Source of the DNA: Clostridiaceae bacterium
Lineage (GTDB): Bacteria > Bacillota > Clostridia > Saccharofermentanales > DTU023
Direction of reading: 5' to 3'
DNA length: 32,123 nucleotides
Assembly: GCA_012839385.1 (NCBI GenBank)
Contig: DUNL01000009.1
Location: 1-32,123, forward strand
The translations under genes and the position numbers were made by a program. The notes below the pieces were generated by a model, which saw only the letters and a program-made list of their open reading frames with translations, had not been told where the DNA came from and searched no databases. The stretch's first letter is position 1. Each line of letters begins with the position of its first letter. Positions 8,287 through 17,340 of this stretch are shown piece by piece.

Positions 8287-11200
8287 ATGTCTTTTGTACA
8301 TCTTCATCTTCATACGGAGTATAGCTTGTTGGACGGAGCGATTCGTCTCTCTGAGCTACCTCGACGTTTAAAAGAGTTAGGCATGACTGCTTGCGCTTGT
8401 ACTGACCATGGCGTGATGTACGGAGTGATTGATTTTTATCGCCAGTTGAAAGAGGCGGGCCTGAAACCCATCATTGGCTGTGAAGTATATGTCGCCCCGC
8501 GATCTTACACGGATAAAGAAGGAGCAAGGGATAAAGATCCTTGGCATTTAATTCTTCTGGCGGAGAATATGACCGGCTATCGTAATCTGATGTGGCTGGT
8601 TTCAGAGTCTTTTATTAACGGCTTTTACTACCGACCGCGGATTGATCACGAACTGTTGCGGCAGCATAGTGAAGGTTTAATAGCTCTCTCCTCGTGCCTG
8701 GGTGGTGAGATTCCGCAACTGATTCTGCAGGGGCAGTTTGAAAAAGCTGTTCAGGTAGCAGGGCAATATGAAGAGACTTTCGGTCCCGGAAATTTCTTCT
8801 TGGAACTACAGGAAAACGGCATAGCGGAGCAAAAAATAGTCAATGAGGCTTTAGTTAAAATAAGTCAGCAGACGCGAATCCCCTTAGTCGCCACCAATGA
8901 TTGTCACTATATGTATCAGGATGACGCGTTCAGTCATGAGGTTTTACTTTGTATTCAGACCGGCAAGACCATGAATGATCCTGATCGTATGCGCATGCGC
9001 AGTGATTCTTTCTATGTTAAATCACCGGAAGAAATGACCCAAGCCTTTGCCGCGTATCCTGAAGCGATTGAGAACACGGTCAAGATCGCTGACCGTTGTA
9101 ATGTCGAACTGGAATTTGATAAATTATCTTTGCCGCATTTTGAAACTCCCAATGACATGCCGGCAGAAGAGTATCTGCGACAACTATGCGCGGACGGTCT
9201 GGCCGAACGCTTGCGACATAAAGATGTTAATATTTCGGATCAGGAATATCAGCAGCGGCTTGAACATGAATTAAGTGTCATTATTGAGATGGGCTATGTA
9301 GATTATTATCTCATAGTCTGGGACTTCATCCGCTATGCTCGCGAGCAAGGGATTATGGTTGGTCCCGGTAGAGGTTCCGGCGCCGCTTCTCTGGTTGCCT
9401 ATGTTTTGCGCATCACCAATATTGATCCTCTTAAATATGGCTTGCTTTTTGAGCGTTTTCTCAATATTGAGCGAGTAAGCATGCCTGATTTTGATATTGA
9501 TTTTTGCTACGAGCGACGCGGTGAGGTCATACGCTATGTAACTGAAAAATACGGTGAAGATCATGTCTCGCAGGTTATTACTTTTGGAACCCTGGCGGCC
9601 AGAGCGGCGATCAGAAATGTAGCCAGAGCTCTTGACGTACCCTACGCCGAGGCGGATCGTATCGCGAAGATGGTGCCGACAGAGCTTAACATTACCTTGG
9701 ATCACGCTCTGGAGATTAATCCTGAATTACAACGTGATTATGAGAATAACGAAGTAACGAAACGAATTATAGATTTGTCCCGCCGCTTGGAAGGTATGCC
9801 TCGTCACGCCTCTACTCACGCTGCCGGCGTAGTAATTGCTGGTCAGCCGATTACCGAGCTGGCACCACTGGCCCGCAATGAAGACGCTATTGTTGTTCAA
9901 TTTACCAAGGATAATATTGAAGAGGTGGGGCTACTTAAGTTTGACTTTTTGGGGCTCAGAACATTAACCGTTCTACAGGATACTGTTGATATGGTAAAAG
10001 CCAACCAAGGGATTGACATTGATATTGAGGCCTTGGATTTTGCCGATCCCAAAGTTTACGATATGATCTCCGCCGGCGATACCGCTTGTATATTCCAGTT
10101 GGAAAGCCCAGGCATGACACGCTTCATGAGAGATCTCAAACCGGACAGCTTTGAAGATATTATTGCCGGTATATCACTGTTCAGACCGGGACCTATGGAG
10201 CAGATTCCCCGTTATGTCGAATCACGTCATGATCCTGCGAAAATAGAATATGATCATCCTCTCTTGGAACCGATTCTCGATGTAACATATGGTTGCACCG
10301 TTTATCAAGAACAGGTCATGCGAATTGTACGTGACTTAGCGGGCTTTTCTCTGGGACAAGCGGATAATGTGCGCCGCGCTATGTCTAAGAAAAAACCTGA
10401 GGTTATAGCCGGTTACAAGGATCTGTTCTTGCGCGGCGGTGTTGATGAAAACGGTAGACAAGTGCCCGGAGCTTGCGCTAACGGAGTCCCCCTTAAGATA
10501 GCGGAGAAGATTTTTGAAGATGTGATGGCCTTTGCCGGCTACGCCTTTAACAAGGCGCACGCGGCCGCTTATGCCGTAGTTGCCTATGATACAGCTTGGC
10601 TCAAGTATTATTATCCGGTTGAATTCATGGCCGCCTTGCTAAACAGTTATTTAGGTAGTCTGGAGCAGGCCGCCAAATATGTACGCGCGGCCAAAGACAT
10701 GGGTATTGAAGTTTTGCCACCCGATATCAACAAAAGTTTCGCGCGCTTCACGACAGAGAATAATGGCATTCGCTTTGCCCTGGGAGCGGTCAAGAATGTA
10801 GGACAAGCCGCCATCAATCGCCTGGTAGAAGAACGAGAGAAAAACGGCGAGTTTCTGAGCTTTGGTGATTTTATGCGCCGTATGTGCGAATACGATATTA
10901 ATCGCAAAATGATAGAGAGTCTAATTCTATCTTCAGCGCTGGATTCTTTCGGTGTTTCTCGATCTAAAATGAGAGCGGTTCTGGAACCTTTCCTCAATCA
11001 ATTGCAAAATCAGAGGAGATTATCTTCACAAGGGCAAGTAAGTCTGTTTGAACTGCCGGGTATGGAAGATGAGAAGCCGGATGATGAGCCAATTTATCCG
11101 GATTTAAACGAATACGATAGCGAGCGTTTGCTAGCCCTGGAAAAAGAAGTCCTGGGTTTATATATATCCGGCCATCCTCTGGATTCTTACCGCGCGGATC

Positions 11201-12036
11201 TAGGCGATAACATCACGGTTACTGCCGAAGAGCTGTTGGCCTTTACTGAACATGAGGGCGAGAGCGATACTTTGCTTGCTCGTCAGGAGCCTCTGGATCA
11301 AGCCGCCGTTATAGTAGGTGGCCAGATAGTAAAGCGTCGCAATCAGTATACTAAGCGTAATGACCTGATGGCTTTCCTGGAGCTGGAGGATATGACCGGC
11401 AGTTTTGAGCTGATAGTTTTTCCTACTGTTTACGCTAAATTCACAGACCTTCTGGACGAAGGCCAGGCTATTTTGGTAACCGGGCGTCTCAGCGTGCGTG
11501 AGGACGAGCCCGTCAAAGTTATTGCCGAGGAGCTCTTTGATCTTGCGAATTTAACGAACGCGAACAGGCGGGATCTAGAGTCTTTCCGTCACAGTAAGCG
11601 CTTGGAGCGGGGTCAGTTCCTAAAGTCCGCCACTGTCGAGCCGGTTCCCACTGTTAATGAGGCGGCAACCCCCCTGACTACGGGACTTGATCAGTCCGGA
11701 TTAGGGTTCAGGACAGAATTAGAGCCACCGGTACCGCTCCCGGAATGGGACGGCCCTGAAAGAACATCCGTAACACAAATTGAGCGGGCGGACCGAGAAG
11801 AACCGCCTTCGTCAAAAACTACTTTAGTGATTCGCTGGCGTGGTGAAACCAATGACGAAGCCTTGGCTCCTTTGAAAAATACACTGGCTTTTTTTACCGG
11901 GAATAAGAGAGTACGGGTTTATCTGGAAAAAGAAAGCAGATTAATGGAGCCCTTGTCACATGGAGTAGATTTGGATCAAGAAACATTGGCCTTGTTGACA
12001 GATCGTTTTGGAGTGGAAAATATTAGCATTGTTTAA
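8287..12036 (+). CDS. dnaE: DNA polymerase III subunit alpha (DnaE)
   Basis: A family C replicative polymerase of 1249 residues, longer than the common 1100-1180. The N-terminal PHP domain shows its metal-site landmarks: HLHLHTEYS (5-13), TDHG, GCEVYV, SSCLGG and NDCHY near 204-208, so a PHP exonuclease activity is possible. The palm carries PDFDIDF near 399-405 with two catalytic Asp, and the third acidic site is in KFDFLG near 550. A helix-hairpin-helix region precedes an OB fold (about 1000-1090: VIVGGQIVKRRNQ then AFLELEDMTGSFE). After that comes a low-complexity Pro/Glu-rich linker (about 1098-1177) and a small terminal domain (1178-1249). GAGAGAAAGG about 6 nt upstream supports ATG 8287. 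Whether a separate PolC exists in this genome is unknown from this window. Confidence 0.97.
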   Translation: MSFVHLHLHTEYSLLDGAIRLSELPRRLKELGMTACACTDHGVMYGVIDFYRQLKEAGLKPIIGCEVYVAPRSYTDKEGARDKDPWHLILLAENMTGYRNLMWLVSESFINGFYYRPRIDHELLRQHSEGLIALSSCLGGEIPQLILQGQFEKAVQVAGQYEETFGPGNFFLELQENGIAEQKIVNEALVKISQQTRIPLVATNDCHYMYQDDAFSHEVLLCIQTGKTMNDPDRMRMRSDSFYVKSPEEMTQAFAAYPEAIENTVKIADRCNVELEFDKLSLPHFETPNDMPAEEYLRQLCADGLAERLRHKDVNISDQEYQQRLEHELSVIIEMGYVDYYLIVWDFIRYAREQGIMVGPGRGSGAASLVAYVLRITNIDPLKYGLLFERFLNIERVSMPDFDIDFCYERRGEVIRYVTEKYGEDHVSQVITFGTLAARAAIRNVARALDVPYAEADRIAKMVPTELNITLDHALEINPELQRDYENNEVTKRIIDLSRRLEGMPRHASTHAAGVVIAGQPITELAPLARNEDAIVVQFTKDNIEEVGLLKFDFLGLRTLTVLQDTVDMVKANQGIDIDIEALDFADPKVYDMISAGDTACIFQLESPGMTRFMRDLKPDSFEDIIAGISLFRPGPMEQIPRYVESRHDPAKIEYDHPLLEPILDVTYGCTVYQEQVMRIVRDLAGFSLGQADNVRRAMSKKKPEVIAGYKDLFLRGGVDENGRQVPGACANGVPLKIAEKIFEDVMAFAGYAFNKAHAAAYAVVAYDTAWLKYYYPVEFMAALLNSYLGSLEQAAKYVRAAKDMGIEVLPPDINKSFARFTTENNGIRFALGAVKNVGQAAINRLVEEREKNGEFLSFGDFMRRMCEYDINRKMIESLILSSALDSFGVSRSKMRAVLEPFLNQLQNQRRLSSQGQVSLFELPGMEDEKPDDEPIYPDLNEYDSERLLALEKEVLGLYISGHPLDSYRADLGDNITVTAEELLAFTEHEGESDTLLARQEPLDQAAVIVGGQIVKRRNQYTKRNDLMAFLELEDMTGSFELIVFPTVYAKFTDLLDEGQAILVTGRLSVREDEPVKVIAEELFDLANLTNANRRDLESFRHSKRLERGQFLKSATVEPVPTVNEAATPLTTGLDQSGLGFRTELEPPVPLPEWDGPERTSVTQIERADREEPPSSKTTLVIRWRGETNDEALAPLKNTLAFFTGNKRVRVYLEKESRLMEPLSHGVDLDQETLALLTDRFGVENISIV

Positions 12037-12161
12037 TCTTTTGCATCTATCGCAAGAAGTTTCATTCATGTTAAAATGCTACCTAGTTAAGGCGACTAAT
12101 AAGTCGTATTATCATTATGAGAACTAAAGTATATGGAGAAAATGGTTGGAAAAGGTAAATT

Positions 12162-12734
12162 GTGAGCAATAGGCTTAAATTTGAGTTAACTGCACCTAAT
12201 ATACTCACGACTTTGCGTCTTATCGCTGTGCCGTTTCTTGCTTGGTTTATTTGGCGATGGCCGAAATACCAACTGGGCGGCTTTATTACCTTTGTGGCCA
12301 TCTGGATAACAGATATGGTAGATGGCTGGATCGCCCGTCGTTTTAATCAGGTTACGGAATTTGGTCAGCTATTTGACCCGCTGGTTGACAAGATTTTCCA
12401 GATTACAACAGCGGTGATGATGTTTATGGTTGGGCGTATTCCCTTGTGGGTGCCGGCTTTTATGATCATTAGGGAAACATTGATGATTTTAGGCGGCTGG
12501 TATCTGCTCAAAGAGAGAAATACGGTTGTATATTCTGATATCTTCGGCAAGGCTGCCACATTTTTTTATGTAGTAGCTTTTGGCTTCTTATTTTGGTTGC
12601 CGGATAATCCACGCTGGATTAGGGACGCGATCTTTATTATGCCCGTTCTTCTTTCGACCGCGGCTACTATCAATTACGCTTATAAGAACCGTAGTAAATT
12701 ACCAACACTCGACCATGAGAAGAGAGAAAACTAA
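12162..12734 (+). CDS. pgsA: CDP-diacylglycerol--glycerol-3-phosphate 3-phosphatidyltransferase
   Basis: An integral membrane enzyme of 190 residues that makes phosphatidylglycerophosphate, the precursor of phosphatidylglycerol and cardiolipin. The CDP-alcohol phosphatidyltransferase signature is complete: D51, D54, G55, A58, R59, G68, D72 and D76 in DMVDGWIARR...GQLFDPLVD. The N-terminal TLRLIAVPFLAWFIW is typical of PgsA rather than of phosphatidylserine synthases. Five to six hydrophobic segments are visible. The start is GTG at 12162 with AAAAGG 7 nt upstream. The C terminus is short and basic (NRSKLPTLDHEKREN). It lies between dnaE and mutS2, about 125 nt after dnaE and 97 nt before mutS2. 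Confidence 0.93.
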   Translation: MSNRLKFELTAPNILTTLRLIAVPFLAWFIWRWPKYQLGGFITFVAIWITDMVDGWIARRFNQVTEFGQLFDPLVDKIFQITTAVMMFMVGRIPLWVPAFMIIRETLMILGGWYLLKERNTVVYSDIFGKAATFFYVVAFGFLFWLPDNPRWIRDAIFIMPVLLSTAATINYAYKNRSKLPTLDHEKREN

Positions 12735-12831
12735 GAATTGACAAGTATCTTTCCTAATTTGCTCACAATATTTAGGATAAAATATTAACCTTGCTCGCGA
12801 GTAGAATCCGGAAGGTAATTTTAGATATAAA

Positions 12832-15225
12832 ATGCAAAAGAAAACACTGAGAATACTAGAATATGATAAAGTCATCGAGCTTTTGACTCAATGCGCCCGA
12901 ACGGTTCCCGGCAAGGAACGCTGCAAAGATCTGGTGCCGGTGACGGAAATTGAGGCAGTTCAAAATGCTCAATCCGAAACCGACGATATGGTCAAACTCC
13001 TGCTGGAAAGTAGTGAGCTACCGCTGAGCGGGATTTCAGCGATTGGTTCCGTGGTGAGGAGAGCTGTATCCGAAGCTATGCTCGGAACGTCAGAATTGCT
13101 AAAAATAGGATCTTTCCTGCGCTCGGTACAGAGAGTCAAGTCCACATTGCCGCCGGAATATGGTGGAGATGATCAGGAGCCGAGACTGGTATTCGATCGG
13201 ATCTCCATGCTCTTTCCTTTGGCGGGCCTGGAATCCAGAATAGATGAATGCATAGCTGGTGAAGATGAGATTCGCGATCGCGCTACAACTGAGCTCTATA
13301 ATATTCGCAGACGCATTAGAAGCGCTCAAGACGAGATACGCAAAGAATTGGATCGTATTGTGCGATCCCGCCCCCAGGCTCTTCAAGAACCGATAGTAAC
13401 TTTGCGCGGCGACCGCTATGTAGTGCCTGTTAAAGCAGAACATCGTCCTCAGGTTTCGGGTCTGGTACATGATACATCCGCCAGCGGGAGCACAGTTTTT
13501 GTAGAGCCCTTGGCGGTTGTGGAGCTGAACAATAAGATCCGAGTTTTGACAATCGAAGAGAAGAGAGAAATAGAAAAAATACTGCTGGAGCTGAGCGCCA
13601 AAGTAGCTAATCAGTCAGAGATTTTATTGACCAACGCGGAGTTATTAACTCAACTTGATTTCGCTCAAGCCAAGGCCAAGTTAGCCCTCTCGATGAAGGG
13701 CATGCCGCCTGTCTTGAATAATTCAGGACGTATTGTCCTTAAAGCCGCGCGGCACCCTTTAATCCCCGAACGGGAAGTAGTGCCGATTGATTTTGAGCTG
13801 GGCACGGACTTTAAGACATTAGTTATTACCGGTCCTAATACCGGTGGCAAAACAGTTACTTTGAAAACTTGCGGTTTGTTGACACTGATGGCTATGGCCG
13901 GGTTACAGATCCCCGCTCAAGATCAAAGTGAGGTCTCAGTGTTTAAACATGTGCTGGCGGATATAGGAGATGAACAAAGTATCGAGCAAAATCTGTCAAC
14001 TTTCTCCTCCCATCTGAAACAAATTATAGAAATTACCGCCCTGGCCGGCCCGGGCAGTTTGGTGCTACTAGATGAATTAGGCGCCGGGACTGATCCCTCA
14101 GAAGGGGCGGCCTTGGCGATCTCTATTCTTGAAGATCTCCGTGGGAAAGGCGCTTTGACAGTAGCCACTACACATTATAAAGAGTTGAAAGGCTATGCCT
14201 TGAACACAGCAGAGGTTGAGAATGCCTGCTGTGAATTTGACACAGAGACACTGCGTCCTACCTATCGCTTAATGATCGGTGTGCCGGGAGTTAGTAACGC
14301 CTTCGCTATTTCACGACGTCTGGGCTTAGACCCGGGAATCATAGCTAGGGCCCAAGATTTAATCTCAGACGAAGGCGCTCGCTTTGAGGAATTGGTGGCC
14401 TCAATCGAGAAGAGTCACCAAGAAGCTCTACGTATTCGCTCGGAGATAGAGGCTTTGCGGGCGGAAAGCCAGGCAGCGCGAGAAACTCTGGCCACAGAGA
14501 AGAAAAAACTGGAACAAGAAAAATACGCTATTCTTGATCAGGCTCGCGACGAAGCTAATAACTTGTACGCGGGGGTGGAAGAGGAAATAGAGCGTCTATT
14601 GGCAGATCTGAAACAAAAGCTCAATTGGGAAGCAAGTCATCATATCGCCAGCCACGCCAAGGGGCAGATCCGTCAAGCGCAAGAGAAAATTACTGCCGGC
14701 AGGACAAAAGAGCATCTGAAACGAGCGGCCGGCGAAGCATTAACCGCGTCTGACATTATTCCGGGACAAAATTATGACGCTCCCGCTCTCGGCCTCAGTG
14801 GTACAGTAGCGGATGTACCCGACAGCAAAGGTAATGTAGTGTTGCGCAGCGGGCAGATGCAAGTTACTGTGCCCGTTACCGCCTTGACTTGGCCCAGCGA
14901 GAAGACAGTAAAGTCAAAAAAGACTGTCTCTTCCAGTCCGCGCGAAAATATTTCCACCCTTACCAGGAGCAAAAAGAACATGCTGGGCACAGAATTACTA
15001 CTCTTAGGCAAAAAGGTTGAAGAGGCTCTTTCTGAACTGGATCATTATCTGGATGACGCGGTCTTGGGAGGTCTTAACATAGTGCGAATTGTTCACGGCA
15101 AAGGCACAGGCGCTTTGCGCGCGGCGGTTGGAGATTATCTGGCTCGGGATCGGCGCGTTGCTAATTTCCGTTTGGGTGGTCCCGGTGAGGGCGGAGACGG
15201 AGTGACTATAGCTGAACTGCGATAA
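12832..15225 (+). CDS. mutS2: MutS2 protein (MutS-family ATPase with C-terminal Smr domain)
   Basis: A 797-residue MutS2. It lacks the mismatch-recognition domain of MutS; family members act in suppressing recombination and in rescue of collided ribosomes. The Walker A motif GPNTGGKT lies at about 334-341, Walker B LVLLDELGAGTDPSEGAALA begins near 411, and the signature ATTHYKELKGYA follows. A long coiled coil spans roughly 515-640. A KOW-like segment (GLSGTVADVPDSKGNVVLRSGQMQV, in two parts) precedes the Smr domain (about 718-797) with HGKGTG. Oddly, the Smr LDLRG-type motif reads LLLLG at 722-726, losing the acidic and basic residues. GGAAGG upstream sits 16 nt from the ATG at 12832, unusually far, and no in-frame start lies closer. 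A TTGACA at 12738-12743 has no well-spaced -10. Confidence 0.96.
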   Translation: MQKKTLRILEYDKVIELLTQCARTVPGKERCKDLVPVTEIEAVQNAQSETDDMVKLLLESSELPLSGISAIGSVVRRAVSEAMLGTSELLKIGSFLRSVQRVKSTLPPEYGGDDQEPRLVFDRISMLFPLAGLESRIDECIAGEDEIRDRATTELYNIRRRIRSAQDEIRKELDRIVRSRPQALQEPIVTLRGDRYVVPVKAEHRPQVSGLVHDTSASGSTVFVEPLAVVELNNKIRVLTIEEKREIEKILLELSAKVANQSEILLTNAELLTQLDFAQAKAKLALSMKGMPPVLNNSGRIVLKAARHPLIPEREVVPIDFELGTDFKTLVITGPNTGGKTVTLKTCGLLTLMAMAGLQIPAQDQSEVSVFKHVLADIGDEQSIEQNLSTFSSHLKQIIEITALAGPGSLVLLDELGAGTDPSEGAALAISILEDLRGKGALTVATTHYKELKGYALNTAEVENACCEFDTETLRPTYRLMIGVPGVSNAFAISRRLGLDPGIIARAQDLISDEGARFEELVASIEKSHQEALRIRSEIEALRAESQAARETLATEKKKLEQEKYAILDQARDEANNLYAGVEEEIERLLADLKQKLNWEASHHIASHAKGQIRQAQEKITAGRTKEHLKRAAGEALTASDIIPGQNYDAPALGLSGTVADVPDSKGNVVLRSGQMQVTVPVTALTWPSEKTVKSKKTVSSSPRENISTLTRSKKNMLGTELLLLGKKVEEALSELDHYLDDAVLGGLNIVRIVHGKGTGALRAAVGDYLARDRRVANFRLGGPGEGGDGVTIAELR

Positions 15226-15283
15226 GCTCTCCCGCCGGTAACGCCTTCGACTCTTCTTCACTTTTTATTAACAATCACTACGG

Positions 15284-15289
15284 TATAAT
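15284..15289 (+). promoter_or_regulatory. Possible -10 box of the glycogen operon promoter
   Basis: A consensus TATAAT lies 39 nt before the glgB ATG. The best -35 at acceptable spacing is only TTTTTA (15262-15267, 16 nt spacer), so it is weak or needs an activator. This is the only promoter-like site between mutS2 and glgB. Confidence 0.4.
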
Positions 15290-15327
15290 GAGAGTGTAAA
15301 TGTATTGTAGACATTAGGAGAGGCGCC

Positions 15328-17337
15328 ATGAATCAGGCTTATCTTTTTAACACCGGAAATAATTTCCAGAGTTATAAAATGCTTGGGTCTCGTCCGGACT
15401 TAAGTCATGATGGGGAACCCGGCTATCGTTTCGCGGTCTGGGCGCCGAACGCGAAAGAAATAAGCGTGGTTGGTGATTTTAATTTCTGGAATACGGAGCG
15501 CGATTTCTTACATCCTTATGGTACAACAGGAATTTGGACCGGTTTTATCGGTGGGGCGGAACAATGGCAACGCTACAAATACGCGATCCGTACTAAAGAC
15601 GAACGTGTAATCTTGAAAGCGGATCCTTTTGCTCGTCATGCCGAGACCAGACCTGATACCGCGTCGATTCTCTATAACCCGGATGATTATGAATGGCATG
15701 ATCAGGAGTGGATGGCAAACAGAACAGATGCCGCGGAAATTGGCCCTCTTAATATTTATGAGTGTCATCTGGGTTCTTGGCGCCGTTACCAGGATGGCAA
15801 TACCTATACCTACCGTGAGATAGCCCCTCAGCTAGCCGCGTATCTTAAAGAGATGGGCTACAACGCCGTGGAATTAATGCCGGTAAACGAGTACCCGCAT
15901 GACGGGTCTTGGGGTTATCAAGTTACAGGATACTTTGCTATTACCTCTCGTTATGGCACACCGGCTGATTTTAAATATTTTGTCGATGTTATGCATCAGG
16001 CCGGTATTAAGGTAATTGTCGATTGGGTGCCGGCGCATTTCCCTCGTGATGAATTTGCTCTCGCCAATTTTGATGGACAGCCGCTCTATGAGTATCCTGA
16101 CCCGAGGATGAAGGAGCACCCTTCTTGGGGCACGCTGATCTTTAATTATGGCCTGAATGAAGTTAATTCTTTCCTGATTTCCTCAGCTTGGCTGTTAGTG
16201 GATGAATTTCATGTTGATGGTCTCAGAGTAGACGCGGTCAGCTCTATTATTTCTTTGAACTTTGGACATGAAGATGAAGAGAAGATTTATAACAGTGACG
16301 GAGGTGAGGAGAATCTTGAAGGAATAACCTTCGTAAAGAAACTCAATCAAACAATTAGGGCGAATATGCCTGAGGTTATGTTGATCGCTGAGGAATCAAC
16401 CGCGTGGCCCCATGTAACTGAACCTGTCGAAAAAGGCGGGCTCGGCTTTACTCATAAATGGAATATGGGTTGGATGAACGATATTCTGCAATATGTAGAA
16501 GTAGACTATTACGCGCGCGGCACAGTGCATAATAAGGTTACTTTCTCAATGTTCTATGCTTTTTCAGAACGCTATGTGCTACCGTTCTCGCATGATGAAG
16601 TCGTTCATGGCAAGAAAAGCCTGCTCGGCAAAATGCCCGGGGATTATTGGCGTCAGTTCGCTTCGCTCCGCTCACTATTTTTGTACCAATATACGCATCC
16701 CGGCGCCAAACTTAATTTCATGGGCAATGAATTCGCTCCTTATACAGAATGGCGCTATTACGAAGAACTCGAATGGTTCATGCTCAAGTATCCAACGCAT
16801 AAAGCTATGCAAGATTTTAAAAGAGAGCTGAACCATTTGTATTTGCGTAGAACGGCTCTTTGGGAAGATGATAGGTCTTGGGAAGGTTTTCAGTGGGTCA
16901 AGTCAGATGACAAAAAAAATAGTGTCTTTGCCTACATTAGGCGTAATCTTGAGAAAAGTGAAGAGTTATTAATTGTCCTTAACTTCACGCCCAAGAGCTT
17001 TACCAGTTATTCCTTTTCTCTACCTGCAAGCGGTACCTGGCGCCTCTTGTTTGACAGTGATGCCAAACGTTTCGGCGGCAGTTCTTATCTGGAAAGTGAC
17101 GTGGACTATCATCTGCTGACAACCAGACCCGTTGTGGTAGCGGAAAGTACAAAAAATGATAGTTTAGATCGCCAAGCGTCTCCTCAGGTCTTGCCGAGTG
17201 GATCGCGTGATGAGAAGACAACAGAGCACAAAAGTTTATCGGAAGACGCTAGTCAAAAGTTAATGTGGGAACTTGAAATGAAACTGCCGCCTCTGGCAGG
17301 ACTTATCTATTTGCGTGAGATTGAAGAGGAGGTGTAA
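15328..17337 (+). CDS. glgB: 1,4-alpha-glucan branching enzyme
   Basis: GlgB of 669 residues, which makes alpha-1,6 branches in glycogen. A CBM48 domain lies at about 25-115 (GYRFAVWAPNAKEISVVGDFNFW). The GH13 catalytic barrel follows with all four conserved regions: VDWVPAHFP, GLRVDAVSS with nucleophile D302, IAEEST with the acid/base Glu at 355/356, and FSHDEVVHG with D423. The C-terminal beta domain is interrupted by a polar, Ser/Lys/Glu-rich insertion at about 604-645 with no obvious fold, after which the domain resumes as LPPLAGLIYLRE. AGGAGAGG precedes the ATG. Its 3' end holds the GGAGG for glgC, whose start is 3 nt after the stop, so translation is probably coupled. It is the first gene of the glycogen operon. 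Confidence 0.97.
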   Translation: MNQAYLFNTGNNFQSYKMLGSRPDLSHDGEPGYRFAVWAPNAKEISVVGDFNFWNTERDFLHPYGTTGIWTGFIGGAEQWQRYKYAIRTKDERVILKADPFARHAETRPDTASILYNPDDYEWHDQEWMANRTDAAEIGPLNIYECHLGSWRRYQDGNTYTYREIAPQLAAYLKEMGYNAVELMPVNEYPHDGSWGYQVTGYFAITSRYGTPADFKYFVDVMHQAGIKVIVDWVPAHFPRDEFALANFDGQPLYEYPDPRMKEHPSWGTLIFNYGLNEVNSFLISSAWLLVDEFHVDGLRVDAVSSIISLNFGHEDEEKIYNSDGGEENLEGITFVKKLNQTIRANMPEVMLIAEESTAWPHVTEPVEKGGLGFTHKWNMGWMNDILQYVEVDYYARGTVHNKVTFSMFYAFSERYVLPFSHDEVVHGKKSLLGKMPGDYWRQFASLRSLFLYQYTHPGAKLNFMGNEFAPYTEWRYYEELEWFMLKYPTHKAMQDFKRELNHLYLRRTALWEDDRSWEGFQWVKSDDKKNSVFAYIRRNLEKSEELLIVLNFTPKSFTSYSFSLPASGTWRLLFDSDAKRFGGSSYLESDVDYHLLTTRPVVVAESTKNDSLDRQASPQVLPSGSRDEKTTEHKSLSEDASQKLMWELEMKLPPLAGLIYLREIEEEV

Positions 17338-17340
17338 TAG

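Noticed and set aside
12092-12107. Hairpin GCGACT/AGTCGT after dnaE as a terminator
   Set aside because: Short stem with a wobble and no T run.
12738-12783. TTGACA upstream of mutS2 as a promoter
   Set aside because: No -10 hexamer at 16-18 nt; the nearest candidates are 20 nt or more away.
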